64,000 nt of DNA from Streptomyces chrestomyceticus JCM 4735 (GTDB lineage: Bacteria; Actinomycetota; Actinomycetes; Streptomycetales; Streptomycetaceae): assembly GCF_003865135.1 (NCBI RefSeq), contig NZ_BHZC01000001.1:3968001-4032000 (forward strand). Direction: 5' to 3'. Below, piece after piece: positions 8,519 to 15,490 of the stretch (the first letter of the stretch is position 1; the number at the start of each line of letters is the position of its first letter). The notes beneath the pieces were generated by a model that saw only the letters and a program-made list of their open reading frames with translations, was not told where the DNA came from and ran no database searches. The translations under genes were made by a program, and so were the position numbers.

Positions 8519-8559
8519 GGTGGTGGCAGTTCCCCGAGATGTGGTTCACTGCCACCACC
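8519..8559. terminator. Hairpin between pseudogene and minus-strand small gene
   Basis: A perfect 12-bp inverted repeat, GGTGGTGGCAGT at 8519-8530 and ACTGCCACCACC at 8548-8559, with a 17-nt loop. It sits just past the 3' end of the small membrane protein gene on the minus strand, so it can terminate that gene. Confidence 0.7.
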
Positions 8560-8564
8560 TGGAG

Positions 8565-8759
8565 TTACGACAGCCGGATCCGTGCCGTTACCGCGCTCGG
8601 GAGCAGCGCGGCGATGAGAGCGCCCAGGAACTGGCCAAGCTGCTCGGGACTGTAGCTTCCCATAAGAATCAGGATGCACAGCGCGATCAGGAGGAGCAGT
8701 AGCGCCAGCAACAGCCGGGGGGCCGGCAAGGGGAGCCCCTGCGAGGGATAGGTCATCAT
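8565..8759 (-). CDS. Small membrane protein, 64 aa
   Basis: A short gene with a strong ribosome site: GGAGGTGACACCTCC directly before ATGATG (first ATG at 8759). The product has a proline-rich start, one strongly hydrophobic leucine/isoleucine segment at about 15-33, a short polar link (GSYSPEQ), then a second moderately hydrophobic segment at about 43-53. It is likely a one- or two-pass membrane peptide. It lies downstream of the HNH gene on the same strand and ends at a hairpin. No family recognised; a small toxin or holin-like role is conceivable but unsupported. Confidence 0.6.
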   Translation of the reverse strand: MMTYPSQGLPLPAPRLLLALLLLLIALCILILMGSYSPEQLGQFLGALIAALLPSAVTARIRLS

Positions 8760-8853
8760 GGAGGTGTCACCTCCTCTCGTATTGCGACGGGTGTGTGACG
8801 GCCGCCGACCCCGTGTTGCTGTGGAAGGTGCGCGGGGTCGGCGGAGCTTGAGG

Positions 8854-9582
8854 TTAAAGCTCGATTTCGACGTCAGCGGTGCGCTCGACCTCGTCAGCGA
8901 GCTTCTGCCGCACGGTCTTCTGCTGCTCGGGGCTAAGGTGCCGGTACATGGCCCAAGCCCGCTCAACCGGCGAGGGCGAACGCTCTCCCTTAGCCATCCA
9001 CGCCAGGAGGATGGTCTGCTGGCGAGCAGGCAGGTCGCAGACGTAGCGAGAAACCGTTTCCAGCTGGGCGGCACTGTTACCGAGGGCGCGAGTACCGGCG
9101 TGGCACCTGTTGCACAAGGTCACCATGTTTTCTTCGCTCGCCTTGCCGCCCTCCGAGATCGGAGCTACGTAACTTACCTCCAGTTGCGCAGGGACGCCCG
9201 AGTCAAGGTGTGGTTCCCCCGCTGAGATGCCGCACGAGGTGCAGCGAAAGCCATCGCGTTCGAAAATGGCCATTCGCTCGGCCGCCGAGGAGCGACGATT
9301 TCTCCGGGTGTGCGCTGGATCCCACACCGGGTCGCCGATCTTCGCCAGTTGCATCTCTGCCCCTTCGGGGGCGCCCCTGAAGACCTTGATGTCCCAGCCG
9401 TGTTCCGTTCGGAGATCTCGCAAGCGGCGGTCGATGGTCGCTGCCTGAGGGAACGCATCGTGGAGTTGCTTCCACGAAAACGTGTTCCCCTCGCCTACGG
9501 TCGTCGCGAGCCAAGCCGCCGCGCGCACCTTGAGGCCTGCCTTGGTGTCACGCCAGTCCGGCGGCTTTCGCGCGGCATCCAC
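8854..9582 (-). CDS. HNH-endonuclease-like protein
   Basis: A 242-residue protein. The C-terminal half carries a treble-clef HNH layout with two zinc-type cysteine pairs: CTSC near the middle and CNRC in VTLCNRCHAGT, separated by an EVSYVAPISEGG segment where HNH nucleases usually show DHI/DHV-P-x-SxGG. Loss of the usual first His (VAP rather than DHV) makes catalytic competence uncertain. The N-terminal half (VRAAAWLATTVGEGN and RRLRDLRTEHGWDIK) looks like a winged-helix DNA-binding part. GTG 9582 is chosen for its GGAGGAG at 5-nt spacing; an ATG at 9618 lacks one. Divergent from the ParB-like genes, which are phage-type neighbours. Confidence 0.75.
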   Translation of the reverse strand: MDAARKPPDWRDTKAGLKVRAAAWLATTVGEGNTFSWKQLHDAFPQAATIDRRLRDLRTEHGWDIKVFRGAPEGAEMQLAKIGDPVWDPAHTRRNRRSSAAERMAIFERDGFRCTSCGISAGEPHLDSGVPAQLEVSYVAPISEGGKASEENMVTLCNRCHAGTRALGNSAAQLETVSRYVCDLPARQQTILLAWMAKGERSPSPVERAWAMYRHLSPEQQKTVRQKLADEVERTADVEIEL

Positions 9583-9809
9583 CCTTGCTCCTCCGTTCCA
9601 GCTTGTTCCATGGCGCACTTTCGGTGCACGGCAGGCACACTACTTGCCGCGGCAGCCTCGCGGCAAGCTTACGGCAGCCCCACGGCGCCGAGCGGCAGGG
9701 CACAGCACCGAGCGCCCGCTCCCGGCACGAGGGGTGCTACAGATGAGGCGCCGAGCGAGGGAACGCTCTGGTCGCCTAGGCTCGAATGCGGGCGTGGGGC
9801 TGGAGTTCC

Positions 9810-10472
9810 GTGTCCACCTCTCGCATCCCGGCCTCGCTCGCGGACCTGGCCGTACCTGTCGATCAGCTCGCCGCCTACCACCGCAACCCGCGCACCGGTG
9901 ATCTCGATGCGATCGCCGAGTCGCTGTCGACGAACGGCCAGTACCGGCCGATCGTCGTCAACAAGGGCTCGCTTACCGGGCGGCCGAATGAGGTTCTGGC
10001 GGGCAACCACACACTGAAGGCGGCCAAGCGGCTCGGCTGGAAGGAGATCGCGGTCACCTGGCTCGACGTGGACGCCGACGCGGCAGCGAAGATCGTCATC
10101 GTCGACAACCGCACCAACGACCTGGCCGGGTACGACACGGCGCTGCTCGCCGACATCCTCACCGACCTGCCCGACCTCCAGGGCACCGGGTACGACCAGG
10201 CGCAGCTGGACCAGCTCCTCGATGACACGGCCCTGCCGGCGCCGATCGAGCTGCCGACCGACGGGGCCGGGACGGGGGCTGCGGCCACGGTGGACTACTT
10301 GCAGTGGGGCTATCTTCAGTGGTCTTCGACGCGGGTGCGGATCACGCAGGCCGAGGTCGAGTTGCTGGACGCGCTGTACCGGCAGTTCGTCGATGCGCAC
10401 GACTCGGACATGGGCTTCGGCTGGCACGTGCTCAATGAGGAGCACCAGGCCCGCGAGGGGGACGTGGCGTGA
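9810..10472 (+). CDS. ParB/Srx-fold protein
   Basis: A 220-residue protein with an N-terminal ParB/sulfiredoxin-like domain: VDQLAAYHRNPRTGD, then an RPIVVN strand, then the nucleotide-binding-type motif VLAGNHTLKAAKRLG. There is no partner ATPase and no HTH of chromosomal ParB, so it is not a partition protein. In actinophages such proteins often lie just before the terminase genes. Start GTG 9810 has GGAG at proper spacing. It overlaps the next gene by 4 bp, so the two are co-translated. ParB-fold proteins also act as accessory factors in DNA-modification systems. Confidence 0.8.
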   Translation: MSTSRIPASLADLAVPVDQLAAYHRNPRTGDLDAIAESLSTNGQYRPIVVNKGSLTGRPNEVLAGNHTLKAAKRLGWKEIAVTWLDVDADAAAKIVIVDNRTNDLAGYDTALLADILTDLPDLQGTGYDQAQLDQLLDDTALPAPIELPTDGAGTGAAATVDYLQWGYLQWSSTRVRITQAEVELLDALYRQFVDAHDSDMGFGWHVLNEEHQAREGDVA

Positions 10473-11911
10473 GCAACCGTCTCGACGTGCGCTTCGAACC
10501 GGCGTATCCGCTGGAAAAGCTGCGCCCGGCCGACTACAACCCGCGGCACCTGTCCGAGGAGTCGTTCGTGCGTCTGCAGGGTTCGCTGCGTCGCCACGGT
10601 GTGGTGAAGCCGGTGATCTTGAATGCGGACGGGACGTTGGTCGCCGGCCACCAGAGGACCAAGGGTCTCAAGGCGATCGGGCAGACGACGACACCGGCGA
10701 TGATCCTGCCGCAGAAGGTCAGGTTGCAGGACGAGATCAAGTTCAACCTCCTTCACAACCGGGTCGAGACCGAGTCGTCAGTGGTCTACGCGGAGCCGGG
10801 GCCGATTGGGGAGTGGTGCTGGATTCCGTGGCAGACCATCGAGGTGGAGGAGTCGAAGAACCTGCCGTTCCAGCAGGCCATCGCGTTCATGACGGCGGCG
10901 CACGGGCCGTGGGGGTCGGTCGTCATTGATGACCAGGGCCGCGTCGTGCTGAACGCGGAGTACGCGGCGGTCGCCAAGACGCAACGCTTCGATGTGCTGG
11001 CGTGGACGGTGGCCTCGTTCGACGCTGGGCAGCTCGTCGAAGACCTCACTGGTGAGTACGGCGTGTACGACTGGTCCGGCCTGGAGGAGCAGGCGCCGGT
11101 GTGGAACCAGCACATCGTTCAGCCCAACCGGCTTCGCGAGCACTCCTCGAAGGCGAAGAAGGACCAGGTGCGCTACAAGTCGGAGGTGTGGGAGCGGCTG
11201 GTGCTGCCGTGGCTGACGACCTCGCACCGGGTGGTGGACTTCGGTGCCGGCCATGGCGACTACGCCCGGCACCTGCGTACGAGTGGTTACCGGGTGCAGG
11301 ACTACGAGCCGTACCGCACCCTGAAGGGCAAGTACGCGCTGGATATTCGCAGCATCGTCGGGCAGATCCGCGGCCTGGAACGCGACCTGCGTGCGAACGG
11401 CCTCTTCGAGGTCGTGGTGCTGGACTCGGTGATCAACGCGACGACGTCCCTGGAGTACCAGCACTGGGTGTTGCTGGCGGTCAACGCGCTGTGTGCGGCG
11501 GACGGGCAGGTGTGCATCGGCACGCGCAATCTGGACCGGGAGCTGGCCTACGAGAATTCCGAGCACTCCATCAGCCGCGACTCGACCCGGCTGAGCTTCC
11601 TTGATGCGCACAACGTGGACATGCGCTTCACACGGGGGAAGTGGCAGCGGATCCGGTATCACACGCCCGAGTCGCTGCGGGGGCTGCTGTCGCGCTACTT
11701 CGAGGAAGTGGAGCTGAGCGACACGACACGGGCCACGCTCAAGGCGGTGTGCCGCAAGCCGCGTCCCTTCCCGATCGAGGACTACAAGGAAGCCCTCGAT
11801 AACGAGTTCAACATGCCCTACCCCAATGAATTCCGACACAATAAACATGAGGGAATTGTGGGAATTCTGATAGAATTGATCAAGAATAGGAATGCCATTT
11901 TGGAGGGGTAG
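10469..11911 (+). CDS. ParB/Srx domain fused to SAM-dependent methyltransferase
   Basis: A 480-residue fusion. Residues about 10-90 form a second ParB-like domain (YNPRHLSEE and VAGHQRTKGLKAIG). A middle part of about 110 residues follows with no family I can name. A Rossmann methyltransferase domain comes next, with motif I VVDFGAGHGDYARHL at about 255 and an acidic motif II strand end (QDYEPY). No DPPY/NPPY amino-methyltransferase or PCQ cytosine motif is seen, so the methylated atom is unclear. The last about 40 codons are noticeably A+T-rich. It overlaps the upstream ParB gene and lies 4 bp before the next gene. Probably a phage-encoded nucleic-acid modifier. Confidence 0.78.
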   Translation: MSNRLDVRFEPAYPLEKLRPADYNPRHLSEESFVRLQGSLRRHGVVKPVILNADGTLVAGHQRTKGLKAIGQTTTPAMILPQKVRLQDEIKFNLLHNRVETESSVVYAEPGPIGEWCWIPWQTIEVEESKNLPFQQAIAFMTAAHGPWGSVVIDDQGRVVLNAEYAAVAKTQRFDVLAWTVASFDAGQLVEDLTGEYGVYDWSGLEEQAPVWNQHIVQPNRLREHSSKAKKDQVRYKSEVWERLVLPWLTTSHRVVDFGAGHGDYARHLRTSGYRVQDYEPYRTLKGKYALDIRSIVGQIRGLERDLRANGLFEVVVLDSVINATTSLEYQHWVLLAVNALCAADGQVCIGTRNLDRELAYENSEHSISRDSTRLSFLDAHNVDMRFTRGKWQRIRYHTPESLRGLLSRYFEEVELSDTTRATLKAVCRKPRPFPIEDYKEALDNEFNMPYPNEFRHNKHEGIVGILIELIKNRNAILEG

Positions 11912-11915
11912 AGGA

Positions 11916-12440
11916 ATGGAATCACGGGCGGACTCGAAAAGGGTTCGCATAGAGATGGAGAGCCGCGCCAGCTACCGCATCATGTGGCTGGCCGGCGTGC
12001 GTCAACTCGACCTGTCCCAACACTGTTTGAAGACGTTCGCAGAGTGCGACCGGTACAATGTCAACCCGAATCGGCGCACCCAGACCTTGCACCTGCCGGC
12101 AGAAACTCCCCCTGCCGCCTGGTATCTGTGTGCTCTGCCCATCCCCTGGGACTGGGCCCGCAACGCTCATTTGGCTTTTGAGTATGCACCGGGCGCGACG
12201 TGGGAGGGTGACGCCCTCGTGGGCGGCCTGCGCGTACGGCTCACCAATGCGGTGCCGGTCACCGGGTGGGGAGAGCACAGCATTCCGCAGGACGCGCCCC
12301 GGCGGTTGTCGTACCGGTACCGCACCTGCCGGAACTGGCAGTTCGCCTGGTGGCTCCGCACACACCGCGACGTGCCCGATGCCCCGCCCTCTCCGCGGGG
12401 TGAAGCGGCCGACGGACCACAACAGTTGACACTGGGCTAA
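11916..12440 (+). CDS. Unknown protein of the ParB operon
   Basis: A 174-residue protein starting at ATG 11916, with GGAGGGG that begins inside the end of the upstream gene. It has a high aromatic content (many W and Y), e.g. PIPWDWARNAHLAFEYAPG and WQFAWWLRTHR, no signal peptide and no motif I recognise. The 4-bp spacing to the methyltransferase fusion makes it the third gene of that operon, so it probably takes part in the same process. The operon ends at the hairpin at 12450. Confidence 0.7.
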   Translation: MESRADSKRVRIEMESRASYRIMWLAGVRQLDLSQHCLKTFAECDRYNVNPNRRTQTLHLPAETPPAAWYLCALPIPWDWARNAHLAFEYAPGATWEGDALVGGLRVRLTNAVPVTGWGEHSIPQDAPRRLSYRYRTCRNWQFAWWLRTHRDVPDAPPSPRGEAADGPQQLTLG

Positions 12441-12449
12441 CACGCAGGC

Positions 12450-12476
12450 GCCGCCTCCGAAGGGCCCGAAGGCGGC
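12450..12476 (+). terminator. Hairpin terminator of the ParB operon
   Basis: GCCGCCT (12450-12456) and AGGCGGC (12470-12476), extendable with one mismatch, 10 bp after the stop at 12440 and followed by a CCCTTTTC stretch. Confidence 0.6.
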
Positions 12477-12674
12477 TCCGGCCCTTTTCGACAATAGGCA
12501 GATCCTCTACTCATGGCCCTTGAGGCATTGGTGTATGCGTTCCGCCAACTCGTCGGCTTGGTCAGCAAGGCCCGGGGAGTCCGCGATCCGGGGGCTTCAA
12601 CCTCCCACTGCAGCGGACGTGCGGGATTGAGGCCGTGACCCGGGGGTTGGGGGTGGTGGACGGGTGGTAGCTGT

Positions 12675-12707
12675 TGAGGGCCCGGTCCGCGAGCGCGCGG
12701 GCCCTCA
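12675..12707. terminator. Hairpin in the 12.5-12.7 kb gap
   Basis: A perfect 10-bp inverted repeat, TGAGGGCCCG and CGGGCCCTCA, with a 13-nt loop. It stands just before the frameshifted NTF2-like gene. The 12477-12674 sequence before it shows no gene I can support. Confidence 0.55.
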
Positions 12708-12721
12708 CCGAAGGCGCAGCC

Positions 12722-13046
12722 ATGGCCATTCCCGGCCGACCAGCTCTCCCACCCCGCGGTACGCAGCCTCGTTAGCGCCATCAACGCCAACGGCTGGCAG
12801 GCCTTCGCCGCCGCGCTGAGCCCCGGCGCCACGATGTCCGACGACGGCTCGGACCGGTGCCTGCAGCAGTGGGCCGACAAGGAGGTCTTCTCCTCAAACG
12901 GCCACATGGACATCGAGTCCGAGACCGACGACGGCCTCTGTCTGGTGGCGGACTACCGCAACAACACCTGGGGGACGATGCGCACCCGCTGGCAGTTCAT
13001 GGTCGACGGCGACAAGGTGAGCCACTTCGAGACGGGACAAGCCTGA
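12722..13046 (+). pseudogene. NTF2/SnoaL-like protein with N-terminal frameshift
   Basis: From about 12732 one frame reads PADQLSHPAVRSL, then AINANGWQAFAAALSPGATM, on to stop 13046 (WADKEVFSSNGHMDIES). This is a cone-shaped NTF2/SnoaL-like fold with the usual N-terminal helix and length (about 105 aa). The only suitable start, ATG 12722 with GAAGG upstream, is in a different frame and hits a stop after 17 codons. One extra base in the first few codons would explain this: either a real frameshift or a sequence error. Confidence 0.5.
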
Positions 13047-13203
13047 GAGAGAACCTCTTCCCCCGCAACCGAACGCCAGTCACTCTATGGGATGAACTGT
13101 TGACTTGGTGTCGCGGCTCGGGATTCATGGCGGCGCCCCATCGCACTGTCGCCGTCCGGCCGGTCACGGCCGGGACCGCGGCCTGTGAGGAAGAGGCATC
13201 AGC

Positions 13204-13758
13204 ATGGCGTTCATCCACTACACCGGTCCCGGCGGCAAGAAGCTGCCGCTACGAGGCCGCATGGCGTTCGTCCTGTACTGGGAGAACGGTGCCGACGACC
13301 GGAGGATGCACCCGGTGGGGCTCACTGGCGAGGACTTCTCGCCCCAGCCCGGGGAGTCCTCCGGACTGGTGCAGTTCCGGTTCGACACGGCCGCGGCCCA
13401 ACTCGACGCCGACGCCCTCAAGCGCAGCGGCGGGCTCCAGTGGCGCCTGGGCCACGACGACTGGAGGACGCCGTACATGCGCCGGGGCGGGGACTACTAC
13501 TTCGCACCGCAGGGCGACTGGAGGATGCGGGGCATCAACCAGGCCGCGGTGGACGACCGAGGCATGACCTTCCGCCTGCGCATGAGCATCGAGGGAAAGG
13601 GCGACTGCTGGATCTCCGTCGACCACGCCACCGGCAGCATCCGCATGCGGGATTCCGACAACGACCGCGCCCGGCTGGCTGTGCACGCGGAAGCGAAGTC
13701 GTTTCGACGTGACTTCGGGAGTCGCTTCCGGCCCCCGTCGCTTGATCAATGGCGATGA
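13204..13758 (+). CDS. Conserved-looking hypothetical protein, 184 aa
   Basis: Good ribosome site (GAGGAAGAGG) before ATG 13204. The protein is soluble and beta-rich, with many aromatic and charged residues (GLQWRLGHDDWRTPYMRRGGDYYF). No signal, membrane segment or known motif. It stands alone between the NTF2-like remnant and the inverted-repeat cassette. The sequence 13759-13900 after it holds no gene I can support. Confidence 0.6.
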   Translation: MAFIHYTGPGGKKLPLRGRMAFVLYWENGADDRRMHPVGLTGEDFSPQPGESSGLVQFRFDTAAAQLDADALKRSGGLQWRLGHDDWRTPYMRRGGDYYFAPQGDWRMRGINQAAVDDRGMTFRLRMSIEGKGDCWISVDHATGSIRMRDSDNDRARLAVHAEAKSFRRDFGSRFRPPSLDQWR

Positions 13759-13900
13759 GCTCGGGAGTCACTGCGGTCTTCCTTGGGAGCCGAGTGTGGC
13801 CGTCGTTCACCGCTCCTCCAGGTCGTCCGCCGCGGCGCTCTACCTGGACACGGCAGGGCCCGCAGCTATCAAGGAAGGGCCGGGAGCGCCGCACGCCGCC

Positions 13901-13949
13901 GGATGTCCTGCGACAGCGAATCTTGATCGCCTTCCATAGAAGTTTGACC
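13901..13949 (+). repeat. Left copy of 49-bp inverted repeat
   Basis: Matches the reverse complement of 14881-14929 at 41 of 49 positions by hand alignment, without gaps. The pair brackets exactly the RRM and YidB-like genes plus their hairpin. No transposase lies between them. Confidence 0.7.
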
Positions 13950-14054
13950 AGGTTTGCGCCAGCATGCGGCCAGTTCCTTCCGTGCCGTTTGTGTGCTTCC
14001 GCGGGCGGGCAGAGTCGGCGCGCATCGATGTTGCTCTATCGGTCAGGAGCTTTC

Positions 14055-14429
14055 GTGAGTAAACGGTTGTACGTCGGGAGTCTTGCCTACAGCGTCACCG
14101 ACGCTGGTCTGTGGACGCTCTTCACCCGCTGTGGGGAAGTGAGTTTCGCCAAGGTCATGACGGACCCCATCAGCGGCCAGACCAGAGGGTTTGGATTCGT
14201 GGAGATGTTCACGGCCGAGGGGACCGAGAAGGCCATCGCCGAACTCCACGGCAGCCTCCACGAGGGGCGCAAGATCACGGTGAGCGTCGCCCATTCGAAC
14301 GCCACCATGTCAGGGAAGGTCGGCCGGTCGCTTGCCTCCCGCCATGGACGCACCGGGACAGCCCAAGACGCCCGCAGCAGGCTGAGCGAACTGGGCCGCG
14401 CCGCCTCCCAGAAGGGAAAGAGCCAGTGA
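14055..14429 (+). CDS. RRM-domain RNA-binding protein
   Basis: A 124-residue protein with a single RNA-recognition motif over residues 1-80. RNP2 is LYVGSLAY at the N-terminus and RNP1 is RGFGFVEM near 45, both with the aromatic residues that stack on RNA. A basic, Ser/Arg/Lys-rich tail follows. Such small RRM proteins occur in cyanobacteria and some actinobacteria. GTG 14055 is chosen for its AGGAGC; the frame is open upstream but without a site. It overlaps the YidB-like gene by 4 bp (GTGA), so the two are coupled. Confidence 0.88.
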   Translation: MSKRLYVGSLAYSVTDAGLWTLFTRCGEVSFAKVMTDPISGQTRGFGFVEMFTAEGTEKAIAELHGSLHEGRKITVSVAHSNATMSGKVGRSLASRHGRTGTAQDARSRLSELGRAASQKGKSQ

Positions 14430-14764
14430 GCATCGACGACTCGGGAGCCGATGCTCCAGACGACTTGGAAATCCTGCTCGTGCACCTGGCCGACAATGGC
14501 TATGCCGACCAGGTGGGCTCCTGGATGAGCCCCGACGTAACCAACCTGCCGATCACCGGCAAGCAACTGCTCGGCGCCCTGACCGAAGACGCGCTGGCTG
14601 ACGCCGCGTCCGAGGCGGGCCTCTCTGTTCAGGAGTACGCCGACTACCTGGCCGAGGAACTTCCTGCCCTCGTGGACGGTCTGAGCCCCCACGGTGAACT
14701 GCCCGAAGAAGAGCACGACGCAGATGCCCTGTGGGCTTTCGCTGGTGCAACCGGCGGCGCCTGA
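14426..14764 (+). CDS. YidB-like (DUF937) protein
   Basis: A 112-residue protein. The centre matches the YidB/DUF937 pattern: GYADQVGSWMSPDVTNLPIT, a KQLLGAL helix, then AGLSVQEYADYLAEELPALVDGLSPHGELP. In this family the core is an alpha-helical repeat of unknown role. It begins with GTG inside the stop of the RRM gene. An acidic N- and C-terminus contrasts with the basic RRM tail, so the two products might interact; that is inference. Confidence 0.82.
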   Translation: MSIDDSGADAPDDLEILLVHLADNGYADQVGSWMSPDVTNLPITGKQLLGALTEDALADAASEAGLSVQEYADYLAEELPALVDGLSPHGELPEEEHDADALWAFAGATGGA

Positions 14765-14796
14765 CCCCTGCATGCACTGACAGGTCCGCAAAATGT

Positions 14797-14828
14797 GCTC
14801 TGGCCCGGCGAAACCAGCCGGCCAGAGC
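14797..14828 (+). terminator. Hairpin terminator after yidB-like gene
   Basis: GCTCTGGCC (14797-14805) pairs with GGCCAGAGC (14820-14828), 32 bp after the stop of the YidB-like gene and inside the right-hand inverted-repeat boundary. Confidence 0.7.
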
Positions 14829-14880
14829 CACGCCTCGTCCAGGACTCGAAGAAGCCCCGCGCCGCGCAGCCCGGACCGTC

Positions 14881-14929
14881 GATCAAACTTCGATGGCACG
14901 CGATCAAGTTTCGCTGCCACAGGACAGCC
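14881..14929 (-). repeat. Right copy of 49-bp inverted repeat
   Basis: Reverse-complement partner of 13901-13949 (84% identity by hand). Beyond it a further CGGGAG/CTCCCG match occurs at the outer side, so the true repeat could be somewhat longer with a small gap. Confidence 0.7.
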
Positions 14930-15490
14930 ACCGACCGGGTGCAGGTGACTCCCGTTCTCGCGTATACATCGCTTATTCGCGTGGGCGTGCGACTTCCGGT
15001 TCGGCGTCGAAACGACATCGCTACTCAGGCTCTGGTCCACTTTTTGTGAAGCTGGTCTGGCGCGCTCAGGTACGCCTCCGGCGGAAGCCTGACCTGCAGG
15101 TACCAGGGCGGTCTCGGTGGGGCGGCCGCCGTTTCGGCCGAGCCCACAAGAAGCGGACCAGAGCCGCTACTCACGTACATAGCCACCCGGCTGGTGGCCG
15201 TGCACCGAGAACCGGATCAGGACCCCAACGACCCCTTCGGGACACAGCAGAGCTTCCCGGCCTGCACCTTCGACGAGCTGACCAGGACCTGAGGCCCCGT
15301 CGTTCGCGGTGGTGCGGCGGAGCGCCGCACCACCGCGAACGACGCTGCTGGCCTCGCCGGCCCGCCCCCGGGGCGACCGGTCAGCGAAGAGGACCGGACA
15401 TCTGCGCAGCCGGCGAGCGCCACCAACGGCCAGGGAGTGTTCGGAACCGTTCCTCGTCCGGCCCCCCCGGCCTGTAGCCGCCGGTGGTGG
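14930..15490. other. Gap with possible short gene fragment
   Basis: No complete gene is seen. One frame from about 15068 to the TGA at 15292 gives plausible coding sequence ending in RLVAVHREPDQDPND and CTFDELTRT, but without start or ribosome site; it may be the 3' end of a lost gene. It is followed at once by the very strong hairpin at 15299. Confidence 0.4.
15299..15343. terminator. Perfect 21-bp inverted repeat hairpin
   Basis: Arms 15299-15319 and 15323-15343 are fully complementary with a 3-nt loop. It lies between a plus-strand gene remnant and the minus-strand propeller-like gene, and is suited to act as a bidirectional terminator. Confidence 0.8.

Noticed and set aside
9810..10472. 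ParB as evidence for a plasmid partition locus or origin
   Set aside because: No ParA ATPase, no HTH of chromosomal ParB, and no parS-like repeats nearby; the phage-type ParB/Srx reading fits better.
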